DNA of 64,000 bases, taken from contig JAHLEZ010000027.1 in the NCBI GenBank assembly GCA_020726505.1, positions 1 to 64,000 on the forward strand. The letters are read 5' to 3'. The position numbers were made by a program, and so were the translations under genes. This DNA is from Leptodontidium sp. MPI-SDFR-AT-0119. Lineage: Eukaryota > Ascomycota > Leotiomycetes > Helotiales > Leptodontidiaceae. How positions within the stretch are numbered: the first letter of the stretch is position 1; the number at the start of each line of letters is the position of its first letter. Below, piece after piece: positions 36,633 to 49,900 of the stretch. A model generated the notes under the pieces. The model ran no database searches. It saw only the letters and a program-made list of their open reading frames with translations, and was not told the origin of the DNA.

Positions 36633-39600
36633 TAGGGGAGAGTTAACCTTATAAAGGTAGGCTAACGGCGCTAAGCGAGGCAATTATTTGCTTCTAAAGG
36701 TAACAAGTTAATTATTACGAGACTTCTCATTCTTACTAAGCTTCCTACTAATAACATTAATTTATGAAGCTTTTGATTAGTAAAGTGTTTCTTCTGTATT
36801 AAGTCGCTCGAGGGCGAGTATGATATTTAAAGAGGGAGATAAATATAATAGGGAAGGCTCTTAGTAGCTTCTTTGTTACCTAACTAGATAAGCCCTTTCC
36901 GTATAAAAGAGCTTAATACTTAAAAACAACTTAATAACTAAGAACTTTTTATAGATATTATTTTAATACACTTTTTTCTCCTCCCCTTACTTGACTTTTT
37001 ATACTCTTTAAATATATATTATCTTTAGATTTGATTAATCCGCGATTTCCTACACCTAAAATCTCTCCCGTACCTCACTATATGCTACCTTTCTTGTTGT
37101 GTGGTTTATTAGGCTTTATCCCTCCCACAGTATAATATTTTACTAGAGTAGAGTAGAGTAGTATACACTACTCTACTCTACTCATATTTTACACTGGTCG
37201 GAAATCGGATTTTGTGATGTGCTTTGGGGATGTTAGCAGAGGAGGTATATTATTGGATCTGATATACAGGCTATCTGTAGAAGTCGGGCTCGATAAGTCA
37301 CTAGCTATCTCATATGATGTTATGTTAATAATAAGCAACGAAGAGGGTAGGAGAGATGATCTGTGTGGAGAGTCTATCTTGGGTTCCTCTTTGGAGACTA
37401 AGCTATAATAAGACGGTTCATCAGTCTCGTAATGACTGAGCTAGTTGTCCTATAATATCCCGAAGCATATCTGCCCAAAGACATTTAGTACTATATGTTA
37501 CTGAGTAGTTGTCTATTCGTGATTAGTTTAGTAGAACACTTGTAATACTACTCCTTTTTACAAAAGAAACAGGCGATCGGATCACCCTTCTTATAGAGTA
37601 TTATATAAAACCTATACACTACTAGCTGCTTAAGAGGCTAACATTAGTAAGGCTAGCGTCCGAAGGAGTTTAACCTAGACGAAATCGTGGAAAAGCCGGC
37701 TGTAATTTAAACGGTCTTTGATATATTGATTATTGATATATGAACGTAGAAGTGAGATGACCTGGTGTTAGATAACTTCAGTGGAGGAGTCGATGCCGTG
37801 ACGAGACTCAGTAAGGGCGATGGTGACTTTTATAGCGAATAAGTGCCATTTTTAGTATATAGAGCCCATTTTAGCCTCTCTGGTGAATGAAAGGTTCGTA
37901 CAATTAAGCAAAAAAGTTCTGTATTGATGGGGCTGATCTCACGAAGTCTATTCTTAGAAAGGAGGGGTCAAAATGCGGCCCCCCACCATCCTGGCTTGGA
38001 TATCGACACGGGCTCCTCATTGTGCAATCACACCACGGGCTCAAGATTTAGAGGATCGCGGGGACAAATGCGGCTCCCATGTTGGCCATCAAGACGAGAG
38101 ACCCGAAAGACAGCCATCAAGAATGGAGGGTCTATTGATAAACCACGACCTGAACGATAGACAGACAGCTCTAAAATACATTTAGCCTCAAGCTCGAAAG
38201 CATTAAGTGACCTGAGAAACTTTCTCGACCTCTGGGGTAACACTATATAAATAGATACAAGAAAGATTAAACGAAACGGCAAGGGGATAAGAAGAAAACA
38301 AGAGAACGAAGGAATAAATAAGAGAAGGAATATCTTAATTAAAAAAGCATATAAACTAAGGAAATTCGGTGGACAGGTCTTAACGCGGTAATAAAACTAA
38401 TAATATAAAGGCGCTAAAAAGTTAACATAGCGATAGGCCATGATGAGATAGTAGGACCTTTATCACTATATTTTCTTAATTAAAGGATATTCCATTATAA
38501 ACCAATAATAGCTTATGCCACTAATCTTCCCCTTCGAATAGAACATCCTTCCTTATTAGACTATTACTCCTTCTCTTTAAGCTTAAAGCAATAAGCTAAC
38601 TAGTCTTACTATTCCTTATATACTTCTTATACCAGTGCTTTTTCAGCAAAAACACTAATAATAAACAACCTACTACTCTTATTTACTACTAAGTATATTT
38701 CCCTATTCCTTTCTTTAAAGGAAATAAATTCCTTGGCCCAAAACTTTAACCTATGCCTCACTAACTCTAATCTCACTTATCCCACCTTGCTAACTCTTCC
38801 TTTTCGCTCTAGCTATATACCTAAGACTGCTCTAAATATTTATAATCTCGCTGTTCTTAATTCCTTACCTCTTAATATATCCTTTTATATATTTATTCGC
38901 TCTCTTAAGCTTGCTATATACTCCGACGATAGCCTCTGAACTTTTTAAACCCCTTGAAGCTTAAATGGCGTATTTAAAAGTTTATTAATCAATTCTTAGA
39001 GCGGCGATATTGCCCGGCGTTGGGGCAATATTGGACTTCATAGCGGCTGGCTCGGCAAGGGAGCCTGAATTGCAATAGGAGTCGAGTTCGATCTCGTGGT
39101 ATGATTTTACGGGCTTCTCCTAATCTTCTTAGGCGACGCACGAATAACACTAGCCTTAACTCTCGCTTAAAACTAATACCTCCTTTCCTTATCTACTCAA
39201 TTAATAATCGTAAGGGGAGGTCCTAGAGGAGTATATCCTATATAAATTATTAAACGCTCCGCTTAAGGTTTCGGCGGTTAGGACTATAATAATTATGATC
39301 TTAACGGCCCTTTCGGGACATTAATCGGATTTGTTTTGGCAGGTTACGGTTTAGGTTTAGATTAAGAATAAGTAGTCTTAGTTTTGGCCTTGATCGACCC
39401 AGTCTTCTGGTTAAAAGGATCTAAAGAGGGGCTAAAATCTAAACTCCTCATCGAGGGCACAATATCTATTAAAGATGCAATAGCAATCATGAGAGAATTA
39501 GATAAATCTTTCGTTACTACAAAAGGCTAAAAAAGAAAAATCATTTAAGACAACGAGCACCTCAAATAAACGCTAAACTCAAGCAAATAAGTAGATTAAG

Positions 39601-39795
39601 AAATGGTGTGGCCAGCACATCGACATGCGAAGCATTGAAGCAATATACAGTGATATGTTACACAGTATTATCAAATATCAAGAAACGATCCACTTAAAAA
39701 CGTTGAATAAAGATCTATATTCAGTCCTTGTTGAATATGTAGACTCTCCTGTATTCAACCCCATTCAGTTCAAGGGCGTTTTGGCCGATTCACGC
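36633..39795. other. Mixed AT-rich debris with palindrome and tRNA-like segment
   Basis: 36633-37140 continues the AT-rich host of the chromovirus. A perfect 17-base palindrome (GAGTAGAGTAGAGTAGT, 4-base loop ATAC) spans 37146-37183. 37200-38280 has more normal composition but only short frames that I do not trust; AATGCGGC.CCC recurs at about 37971 and 38068. 38280-39600 is AT-rich again except for a GC-richer tRNA-like segment near 39040. No gene is called. Confidence 0.4.
39040..39112 (+). repeat. Degenerate tRNA-like / SINE head candidate
   Basis: A D-arm-like GGCTCGGCAAGGGAGCC is followed by an anticodon-arm-like CCTGAATTGCAATAGG and a T-arm-like CGAGTTCGATCTCG containing TTCGATC close to the internal box B. 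Spacing is about right for a tRNA, but the acceptor stem does not pair well and the surroundings are AT-rich repeat. A mutated tRNA-derived SINE or tRNA pseudogene is more likely than a working tRNA. Confidence 0.3.
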
Positions 39796-41729
39796 TCAAA
39801 GCAATTCCTTTATCTCCCCGAACCGTCCGGCTGGGAGTTCCGCAGGTAGCTCTGTGGCCGACATCTCGACAAACTCCCCATTTCCACCCAGCTCTGCCTT
39901 CAGTCGGGCCTCGCTATTGAGTTGTTGCAAACTTGATCTATTAGGGTTTCTGCGTCTGCGAAATTGTAGCCAACTGATATTACCAGCTCTAGAGCGGTAG
40001 ATAAACAGGCAAACTCCCACGATGGCTGCAATTCCTAAGGCACTACCGGCAATCGCAACCCCAATGAGCGTACCCGCGCCGATGGATCCTGTCGCGCCAC
40101 TGGACGAAGTGCCCGTTGACACTGCCCTGATTGCGACAAGGTTCGTAGCCGATAGCCTATCGGCATTAAACTGTGCTTGATAAACTGAAAAGTTGTTCCT
40201 TTCGTAGTCGACGATCAGATAAGCCTCTTGGAGAAATGCGCGCCCAATAGTATAAACGTAGGCATCCGCTGCTTTGCGAAGAGGGAAGTATTTTGTTGCT
40301 GGTGATGAAGCAGTCGCATTTAATCCCGGGAAGGGATACGAGAGCTCAAGATCAAATGCGTCGTAAGGAACAGTGATATTCAGTTCGTTCGCGGATCCTG
40401 GGAGATCTGATAGTGTAAAGGTAAAGGTCATATTCCACGCAACCAAGGCGGAGTACTGCTCTTGGTCGCTGCCAAAGGTGTATAGATTTAGCGTTGTGTC
40501 ATACACCAAGCCGAGAGCATTCTCGAATTGCAGGCAAACACTCTCGGGAAACCAAAGAAATGGCGTTGAAGAGTCTATGGTAAACAATGCTGCTTCGGAA
40601 ACGTCCATTAATTCCTGTAGATTAGACGGCCAGCTAGGGGCAGCATCAGATGGCGAAGATGGCGAAGCGGAAACGGAGATTTTATTGAGAGCCACCACAG
40701 GCGATCGAGTGGGGTTCAGAGAAAAGCTGATGTTGTGGGAGTCGAATCTATTCGCATCGTAGCCTCCTAGCGTGACCGAGGACGGAACGCCCTTAAGTCC
40801 TGTGATCTGTTAGTCGCGAGGTTTGTGCCCCAGTGGCGTTAGAAGAAGCATACGATAGTGAGCCCCCGCAGTATAGCCATAGCTATGGCTAGGTATCGTT
40901 TGACTATCCACTAGGTTGTTTATAATGCCAGGTGGATCGAGGGTTGTGAGGTTCGTAGCCGCCACACCAAGCCCTAATATTCCGAGCCAATACCCTGTCT
41001 GGTTGAACACACCGATAGCCTGCGACGATGCAACAACACCATTCGTGAGCTCAACATTATCGAAACCGATATCTGCATTTCCATCAAAGCCGAGCTCAAT
41101 CAAGGTGAAGGAGCCTACGTCCTGCCAAGAAGTTGACGCGGAAGTGTTGAAGAGTTCACCCCGTGAATCACCGCATGTAGTCGCTGCAACACGCACACAG
41201 TGAAACGATACAAGATTGGATCCTTCAGGGTAGCAATTGATAAAAAAAACGGAAGTCCTCGCTTTGGAGAGATCTGGCGGGCACCCACGGCACCCACAGC
41301 AGAGACTCTTCGACGACCATTTCTCCTCGCAGGTAAAGTTTTTAAGTTGGATGACTTACAATTACCACATGCATCTTGCCCAACAACCAAAATATCCTTG
41401 CTTGTCGTGCTAACGAGGACATTTATGTCTTGTTGCGGTGAACCAACCGTGATAGATACTCTGCAGGCGGACTATATATCAACGACTTAAACCTCTAGTT
41501 TGGAGTGAGCGGTATAGCTTACGCGCTCCACAGTCCGTCGATCCCATACCTAAACACCAGTTAATAGTTGATTGTGATGGACCACCCCCAAGTTTGACAA
41601 AACGTCAATGATTACTTACCACGTATCCGAGATAGGAACAGATAAAATTGCGGGTTTTTTAGCGCACGCAAGGGGTATGGCCATCCATACTAGATGGAAA
41701 GACGCATTCACAGCGGGAACTAATCGCAT
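39796..41729 (-). CDS. Membrane-anchored aspartic-protease-like protein (A1 fold)
   Basis: Exons 41729-41620, 41549-41523, 41460-41360, 41183-40854 and 40799-39796 total 1572 nt (523 residues). A signal peptide (ending about IPLACA) precedes SITVGSPQQDINVLVSTTS, DACGNSTTCGDSRGELF, the GYWLGILGLG strand and SSVTLGGYDANRF. The fold is pepsin-like, but the first catalytic motif DTGS is STTS, so the first Asp is missing; the second reads FTIDSSTPFLWFP, keeping Asp but not the following Gly. C-terminally a Gly/Ser/Thr linker leads to one transmembrane helix (LIGVAIAGSALGIAAIVGV) and a basic cytoplasmic tail. It is therefore probably a non-proteolytic surface protein or sensor. The intron of 176 nt (41184-41359) is unusually long here, but the join is in frame and restores a Cys pair. 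Confidence 0.8.
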
Positions 41730-43372
41730 TCTGATCTTGAGAGGGCAAAATCCGGACTTCAAAGTGAGGAGAAGATAGAGTAAAAAGGCAACTCTTCTCC
41801 AATTGACAAGAAATATTGGATCTCAACTACTCTGAGGAGAACCTCTCCTTGTTTAGAAGCGTCTTGCCTTCGATTCAATGGCATGAGTTGCCCATGTAGA
41901 AAGAACGAGATCATTGGCTAAAATTTTCAAAGACCCCGTTCGGCACGGCACAGTCCTAGGAAAATAGAGAGCCTGAATCCTAAGCGTCCAGGACTTCGTC
42001 AAAACAAGCTTTCAGAGCTCGGTAGCTCTAACTCAGGATGTCAGATCATTGCCTTAGTGCCCGGGCTGACACTGCATGTTTTATGACTCACGCCGGCAAC
42101 ATCGTTCTCAAGTGAGGACTCCCACATAATGGGATGTGCATGGGGATATGGGCAAGGATCGACATATGCCTAGAAGAGGACAGTGTTTGAGAAAGGCAAT
42201 GATTGCAGCAGGCTTGCATTCTAGAACACTGACGTTGACCTGTAATAATCACCAGCGGCGATCAGCTAGCTGTCTCTGGGGATCTCCGCGTTTCAACCTT
42301 TGCTTGTTTTACCTTTCAGCTGTCAGCAGCTGTCAGCAACACGCCGAGGAATCATGATGTTCCGTACGGCATCTGAAACGTCGTCTAAGCAACGCTGTTT
42401 GCCTTGCGAGGCGGGCCGAATTCGTCTCTGGTGAAGCGATGACTACCTGCTCAGGTAATTACCCTTCGCTCTCTTTACTATGTCTAGGTATGAATGGGAG
42501 CCTGCCTGCTTAAAGTATCCAAATCGTTTCAGAACATTCGTTAACTTTAAGAGCAAGAGCGCAAGTGTAAGTAAGCCTCAATTGTCATCTTTAGAGTGAA
42601 TTGCATATAGAGTATAGTAACTCGGGCTTCACCGGACACGGATTTTGGCTGCCTCGTTGGATCGGGGTGCAAAAATTAAGGTTTCCTGCGATCAAGAAAA
42701 ATTTGGCCAATTGCGTTTACGTAAGAACCCGTGAAAAAAAAAAGTCACGTTTTAGAAGATTCTTAGCATATTCTTGGCAAGATCTTGGCACTTTGTTGAG
42801 TTTCTGCCTTAGGGCCTCAAGGCTGGAAGGGTAGTAAGCAGCAGCGTTGTGCCGCGGAACCTGATGACACCACCTTCCTTCGGCAAACCGAAATTGATTG
42901 GATCTGGACCAAAAAACCCAACGGGCACCAGTGCCCAGTCCAAAAAGCCCAGTCCAAAAAGCCCATGCATAAGCCCATGCATAAGCCCGTGCATCCAACC
43001 AACCCTCTACCGGCAACCCGGCGGCAGCCGTCCAGGCGCAAAGAACTTTTGGACCCCTGTCCTCCGCCCAACACCACGAGGGGAAAATGTGCTGGCATCC
43101 AAACAACCTTATATATTTCCATCACAATTCAGCCTCCCCGGCAACGTTGCTTACAATTCTCGAGACAACTGGGAACATTCTATCGCTTTCCCCATCCTAT
43201 ACAAACTCAACCTCTGGACAGCCTCGCTAGCTACTTCGGCTTATTTTGACCCCAGAGCTTCTGATAAGCACCATTTCCACTGCTCACATTTTCAACTGCG
43301 CCTGTCCTTTAATTCCTCTCCCAGCATCCATACCTACGGCCGGCCATTCAAGACTTACCTGTTCAAACGACA
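41730..43372. other. Intergenic with short tandem repeats
   Basis: Shared upstream region of two divergently placed genes. No gene is recognised. At about 42937-42994, AGTCCAAAAAGCCC occurs twice and ATGCATAAGCCC/CATGCATAAGCCC about three times in tandem. A poly-A run lies at 42734-42743. Confidence 0.4.
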
Positions 43373-46300
43373 ATGGATGACTCTCATAGCCGAGCGTCGG
43401 GACTCACGCTACCTCCTATAGCTGGGTCCGACATCTCTGTATACCAAAACAATCCCAGTCGCAGTCGGCAATACAGTACCGAAGAATGGGATGCTATGAA
43501 ACCCCTCATTAAGAAGTTCTATATCGATGACAATAATTCCCTGCCCCAGCTTATGGAGATGCTCTCAGAAGAGCACGATTTCCATCCTACGTCAGCACAT
43601 TTCTACTACCTTGATCCTGCAGACATATAGTTAACTTTTGGAAAGGCATAAAATGTTCAAACGCAAATTCGAACTATGGAATTTTGCTAAAAATATCACC
43701 GACAAGACTGCACGCCGCCTCCTTGATCAGAAAACAGTATCGGATGCGACGGGGCGCCTAACAATTTTGGGTCATGATGGAAGGCCAGTAGACGAGCGAC
43801 GACTCAGAAAATATCTCAGGAGGAAAGGGTTGACTCCTCTCAATCCCATGTTATCAATGCAGAATCTGTCCACCTCTGGCGATAGCACGTCTACCACACC
43901 TACGCCACGAAGAGAGCTTTTGGATGTTTCAGACATATATCCAGACCTCCACGACATGTTGCCTGGAGGTGGCTCCTATGAGCAGGACTGCCCTTATCGA
44001 CCATGGGCGAAGAAGTTTCGCTTTTCTGAGACATATCCTGAGTAACCTACCCTTACAGAAGTACTACGTATACTTGGCTAAACCCTTACAGTGGTACGAT
44101 CTATCAACGGGACTCCTTCGGATACGACTTGTACATCAACGCTGACGAAGAAAGACCATGCACTTCTCATTGCCTCTGCCGGAGACACCATTTGCAAGAA
44201 GCCTTCACATTCGAGGTTCACAAGTCCGTGAATCAAATGCACATCACCATCTACAGTCATTCTTTGGATAACGAGCTGGCCACTCATATACCCTTAGATA
44301 ATGTTGAGAGGGGTTTGGGTGGTCCGACGAGAACAGTCAACGGACTGGCCCTCCTCAGACACTACCATACCTTGATGAGACGGCTCAAGGATCTCCGCTC
44401 GGCCCTTTGCGACAACCGTGCCAACCAATCTTTGGCTCTAGAGATGGATCTTCTTGTGAATGGATTTCTTGGCCACGGTCAGGTTTTCCAAAGCTTCGGC
44501 TATGAGAACCTTTACGAACTCGGATTCATGGACTACCAGCTTTGGAAATACTTCCAGAAGCGGAAACTTGACGATGATATCACGAAGCTTGATGATGGCT
44601 TCTGTGCAATTGATGATGAGGAAGCGTTATCGACCTCTGGTTCTCAGTTTAAGTCAACAACCACTTTTGCCGAAGAAGAAATGGCAGATGGAGCTATCGA
44701 AGACCTGACGGAGCCTCTACTAGATATCGATAATGTGACACAATGGCCGTTTTCGCGACCAGTGGGCACTGACAATCCTGAAGCCTATATCTCAACCGCC
44801 ATGCATTTGACGGATGAACCGGATGCGCATGAATGCTCACCTGCAAGCGCTATTAGCGGTTTTGGTCAGCTATCAGGAGCCTCGAACCAAAGCGATGAAA
44901 ATGTTCTGGCGTCGCCCTGTCCACCGATATCTGGCAAATTGCGAACAGGTTTGGAAAAAGAGTTGTTCCTAGCAGTACAAATGGGCGATGAAGGGATGGT
45001 GCGGCTGCTTCTCGACCGTGGCGCTGATATAAACGGGGCAGGTCGGATAGATTCACCACTATGCCAAGCAGCAAGGATAGGCCATGAGGGGATCGTGCGA
45101 TTGCTTCTTGGCCGTGGGGCTGATGTGAATAGGGCAAATCTATGGGGAGATTCACCGTTATACGAAGCAGCAATGATGGGTCGTGAGGGGATCGTGCGGC
45201 TACTTCTCGACCGTGGGGCTGATGTAAACGGGGCAGGTGGGATGGATTCACCACTACGCCAAGCAGCAAGGATGGGTCATGAGGGGATCGTGCGGTTGCT
45301 TCTCGACCGTGGCGCTGATGTAAACGGGGCAGGTGGGATAGATTCATCACTATGCCAAGCAGCAAGGATAGGCTATGAGGGGATCGTGCGATTGCTTCTC
45401 GATCGTGGCGCTGATGTGAACGAGGGAGATCGATGGACAGATTTACCACTATGCCAAGCAGCAAGGATAGGCCATGAGGGGATCGTGCGATTGCTTCTTG
45501 GCCGTGGCGCTAATATAAACGCGGCAGGTGGGATAGATTCACCACTATGCCAAGCAGCAAGGATGGGTCATGAGGGGATCGTGCGGCTACTTCTCGACCG
45601 TGGCGCTAATGTAAACGGGGCAGGTCGGATAGAAGTAGATTCACCACTATGCCAAGCAGCAATGATGGGTCATGAGGGGATCGTGCGGCTGCTCTGTGAC
45701 GCTGATATCAATTCCTTATGCTCAGCTTTGAGTATGGCAGCGAAGCATCGGAGTGTGGATGGTGTCAGGCGGTTGATCCGAGAAGGAGCAGATGTACAAA
45801 TTGCTGCACTTTACCTCCAGGGGGAAGGTGGGAATCATGTGCAATGGCTATTAAAAGTGGCGGGGGCCTCATCCGGTGCTACAAATGTTGGCAGAAAGAA
45901 AAGTTGGCTGAGCGCTGATTCAGATGCGTCCGAAAACATTCGACATGTCCGCCTCAAGTTCGTGGGCCAATATATGTTGATGAGAAAATCCGCGCAAAAC
46001 TCGCAAACGAGACTGCGAGACCTTCCTCAACAATTTCGCAATTATCGAGAGGCTTGGACAGCTGGAATCGAAACAATGCGAGAACTGAGTAGAGGCGAAA
46101 AACCTCCAGGTGTCTATGAAACAGTCGCATTTCTTTCACTTGGGAGGGCTATCGTGGAGACGCTGCGGGACAGGAAGAATTGCGACTACCTTGAAGATTT
46201 CGAGCAGGATCTAGGTCGATGGGGACAGCTTTTCGAAAATGCGGCAGATCTTGAGGCTTATGAAGATGCATTGAATTTGATGTGGGGTGTAGTGTATAAC

Positions 46301-46904
46301 GAATACACCTCAAGAGAACGAGGACGAATGGATGAGGATACCCTGATCCGCTTTCAGGAACTCGCGTCAACTCTGGTCGGCCACGCAAATGATCTGCTCG
46401 GTTCCGAAGCATTTCATGACAGGAGGTCAGACCACTATCAGCAGGGTCGGCCTAAAATTGGCCAGATTCCTGTTGAAGACGTACCACAGAGGTTTTCAGA
46501 TCACCGAAATCCGAGGGCTAAGAGCCCATTTCAACTAGAGGCTCCCCTCCTCCAAAACCTCCATTCAAGCAATATTTTCGATAGCATGAAGACTGATACG
46601 TCCTCTTTTGAGCCGGTGGTACTACTCTTGGTAGCCGGAGCCATATTTGCCGTTGTCATCATGTTTCTAGAAGGTACGTCTAAGAGATAGCTGGCCATGG
46701 CGATTTATTGCTAACAAATTGTGCTTTGTGGTAGCCCTGCGGCAGGCGTCTAATCGCTTTGCCTTGCATCAGATTGGGACCCTGCAGGAGCGGTATTGGA
46801 TTTTAGCAGCGTATCTTGGTTTGGGAAGCACAGGAACTCAAGCTTCATTTCAATTTAGGCAAGAAGAGGACCTGTACGCAAGGTACAGTTTCTCTATTTA
46901 TTAG
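43373..46904 (+). CDS. Clr5-domain ankyrin protein with C-terminal TM helix
   Basis: Exons 43373-43590, 43646-44041, 44092-46673 and 46735-46904 total 3366 nt (1121 residues). Residues about 33-85 form a Clr5 domain (STEEWDAMKPLIKKFYIDD, MLSEEHDF, MFKRKFELWNF), a putative DNA-binding helical domain found mainly in ascomycetes. After a low-complexity linker (STSTTPTPRRELL), about eight ankyrin units of 32-33 residues occupy roughly 44957-45700, each close to HEGIVRLLLDRGADVNGAG. A helical region follows, then a hydrophobic segment VVLLLVAGAIFAVVIMFL near the end of exon 3, with 57 residues beyond. The ankyrin units are almost identical at DNA level. The last intron has a clear GCTAAC branch site. 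Function is unknown; a recognition or regulatory scaffold is plausible, and the membrane segment is odd for a Clr5 protein. Confidence 0.82.
44957..45700 (+). repeat. 96-99 bp tandem repeats encoding ankyrin units
   Basis: About eight in-frame repeats share GGGGATCGTGCGG and CTTCTCGACCGTGG with few substitutions. One unit carries a two-codon insertion (GRIEVDSP) and the last is shortened to VRLLCDADIN. Such identity indicates recent amplification or gene conversion. Confidence 0.85.
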
Positions 46905-49900
46905 AACATTATTTGTGCCATACGCTCGAAGGAGTTAAGGTTTTCTTAGGCTAGTTCTATTACAATATCATTCTGATGACTTCAAGAGCTGAATTTCTCA
47001 AGGGTAGACGGACGCTACCGGCCTGACAGTTCAATATCCTGAGCACAGATATGACGTGAACGTCTAGCTTCCGTTTGCTAGAGACTGGGGACTAGATTTC
47101 TGGGTATAGCAAAGAATCGCCGTCGCTTCAGATGGGAGCTTAGTTCATTCGTAAAGTAGAGGAACTAGTTGATGCGTTAGCCAAGCCTCGTAATGCTCCA
47201 TCTCCTTGGAATCCCCTGGCCGCTCCGCCCAGCCGTTTCCGTCTCCCACTTACTTACAACGCCTACTTGAATATAACACTAGTTTCTAACATACCTCTTC
47301 ATCTTTAAACTACTATTAAATAGGCAATAAAGCAGATATACAAAAAGCGCGAGACGAAATCGAAAGTAAACGGTTTATTAGAACCTAAATAAGTTACTCA
47401 CGCTAGCAGAAAAAAAGTGTCGGGTCAATCGTCGTAGCAATTTGTAGACGGTCATAATATTACAATAAGTAATGCAATAATTAACCCATTCGAACCGAGC
47501 ATTTAAATATGGTATAATCACGTGCCGTTTATTTTAGTACTAATTATAAGCTCGATTTCCGGCGTCTCGTTGCACGTGGGGTTTATTATAGCATGGCCCT
47601 AGCTATAAAAGAGGCACTTTGGAGGTTTAAACTTTAATAGCGTGCGAACCTCTAAAGTTTATAAACAATTAATACAATAGATAAATCACGTAGTTAATAG
47701 TAATAAAACGAGCAATAAGAGATATGAGAGGTTAGAGAAGTATTGCCTGCGCGGTCAACTCCTCGGATTTTAAGTGTATAAAACGCAGTTGCTGAATATT
47801 ATACAACAACCTTTAACGGAGGTTGCCCAAGTACTTCGGAGGACAAGGGAGGACAAGAAGCTCCGGCACCAGCGCCAAAAATAGATGAGGTAGCCTGTAC
47901 TTACTTTTTTTTTTTGAAGAGAAAAAGAGCGGAGCCGGCTTTATAAGCGACTATACAGTACCCTAATCTATTCTTATTTAAATCTAAGTAGTAAGAGCCA
48001 GATTTAGACCTTCAAAATATTTTAAGCGGTAACTATTAGTCATTTTTAATTACTAATATAATTAATAGCTTTAATAGTTTCGGCGTAAAGGCTATAAAGA
48101 GGAATTTCCACGAATAAGTCAACTATAAGATACATTATTACTTATTTATAAGCGAGTTATTATGAGACCTAATTATAATTTATTTAATATACTTTCACTT
48201 TATACTTAAATGATTATAAGAAGTATTTCTTATTTAATACTTCTAAATATACCCCGAAAGGTATTCGCCTTAGCGTATGGCTTAAACTAATCCTTAATTG
48301 TGTTTTATATAAAATACCTTTAACTTTAAATAACTTTTGCGTCATTTGTTTACACCTTAATCTCTTAATATTAGTTTACTTTATATATTCCTTACAATGA
48401 TTTAAAGTAAGTTAAGACCTAAACTACTATTACAAATAAGAGCCAAGTTAAAAATTCTAATTATAGTAATACTAATTATTATAAAAGCGAGTGCCCTAAA
48501 ACCTTTAAAGTATAAATTATAAATAAAGGCAACAAAAAGAAAAACTATAGGAATTAAAATCGTATATTAAAAAGGTGCTACAAAAAGGGAACTTAAAGGC
48601 CTAAGTAAAAGTCCTTTTGAGGCTTTCGTAATTATAATCTATTAAAATTAGAATTAGGCTCTTTATTAAGAGAAAAGCAATTTCTAGTCTCTTATATTAT
48701 TAGTATAAATAAATATAAAGTTGCCTTCTTGGCTTTAGTAAAGGAAGCATGAGAGACGACGACAGTCCCAGGCGTAGTTCGGGGCACAAGGGAAATACCC
48801 ATTTGTTTCATTATAACTCTTCAGAAGCCATCGTCACTTGTCTGCGACTAACATGTCTCCTCTATTCGGGACCTTGCAGATTCAGGAAGAGTATCTCTTC
48901 TACTCTTCGGTATGTTCCACGCTGCTGCCTCGTCAGTTTTGAGCTGGGTTGTCACGAGTTTTCGGATCGGTCCACTTTCGACTAATCAAAGTGACTACAG
49001 TTCTCAGCCTGGCGTTATGCATGGCGTCGGAAATCAGCCCCATGAACTTTACAATGCAACCTACTTGGTACAGGTGGTAAATAATGTGCACTCGCAGTCT
49101 GAGCGCGATTCTAGAGATTTCTACCGGACAGATCATTATCCATGGGTATTACCCAATCATAAAGTAATACTGATTCGCCGCATTTGCCAAAGTTCTTGAA
49201 TTATCGGGCCTACGCACAGACTAGAATTGTACATTTTTTAACCAAAATACGAAGCCGTTGGCTGAGCAACCCCGATAGACGAAAACCACTACTCGGCTTG
49301 AAATGACTTACTTCTTCGCCGGCTAATGGTCAGCTAAGGTTGAGGATCACCGACGAGACACGGGAACCTACTGTGTCACATAAGCAGAGGCAAGCGCTAT
49401 TGTCATCTAATTCGCTATCTTCAAGAGCTTCTGCCCAATATTGTGTCCCACAGCCTCCACAAAAGCACCCGTGATTCCTGAAACTTGGGTCAGTTGACCC
49501 TTCTACTGCCCGCAAGTCATGACGCGGAAGGGATATTCCGAAAAACATGGCTTTATTTCCAGTGAAGACAAGTATCATGGGGTGGCACACCAGGACGAGA
49601 TATCCCCACGAGGCTGATACCAGCTGTCGTTGTATGTCGGGAATATGGTGAGGCTGAAGTTGGAGCCTTGTAGGAGAACCAATCAGCTCTTGCTTGTGAC
49701 ATTCCATTGTCTTTTTCTTACTTCACACCATTGGTATTCGGGTTTTGATCATGGAGTGAGGGGGTTTCGTAGGGCTGAATTATTTTCTGTCAGCTGCGAG
49801 GAGGGTGAGACATCAGGATTCTGATGAGTCGGGTGGAGGTGGCAGAGTCTCTCTTTACTTTACGAGGAGGCAGTCATCGTCCAAGCATAAGTGCTGCTGC

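Noticed and set aside
40373..41490. Plus-strand frames of 95-129 codons
   Set aside because: Antisense to the aspartic-protease-like gene, whose exon joins are consistent.
42717..43125. Overlapping minus-strand frames rich in Trp/Ala/Gly
   Set aside because: They read through tandem ATGCATAAGCCC repeats; no start context or domain.
44853..45464. 203-codon minus-strand frame with periodic sequence
   Set aside because: Periodicity is the antisense reading of the ankyrin repeats; no domain of its own.
44957..45700. Regular direct repeats that could suggest a CRISPR array
   Set aside because: Repeats are contiguous, in frame and encode ankyrin units; there are no spacers, and the genome is eukaryotic.
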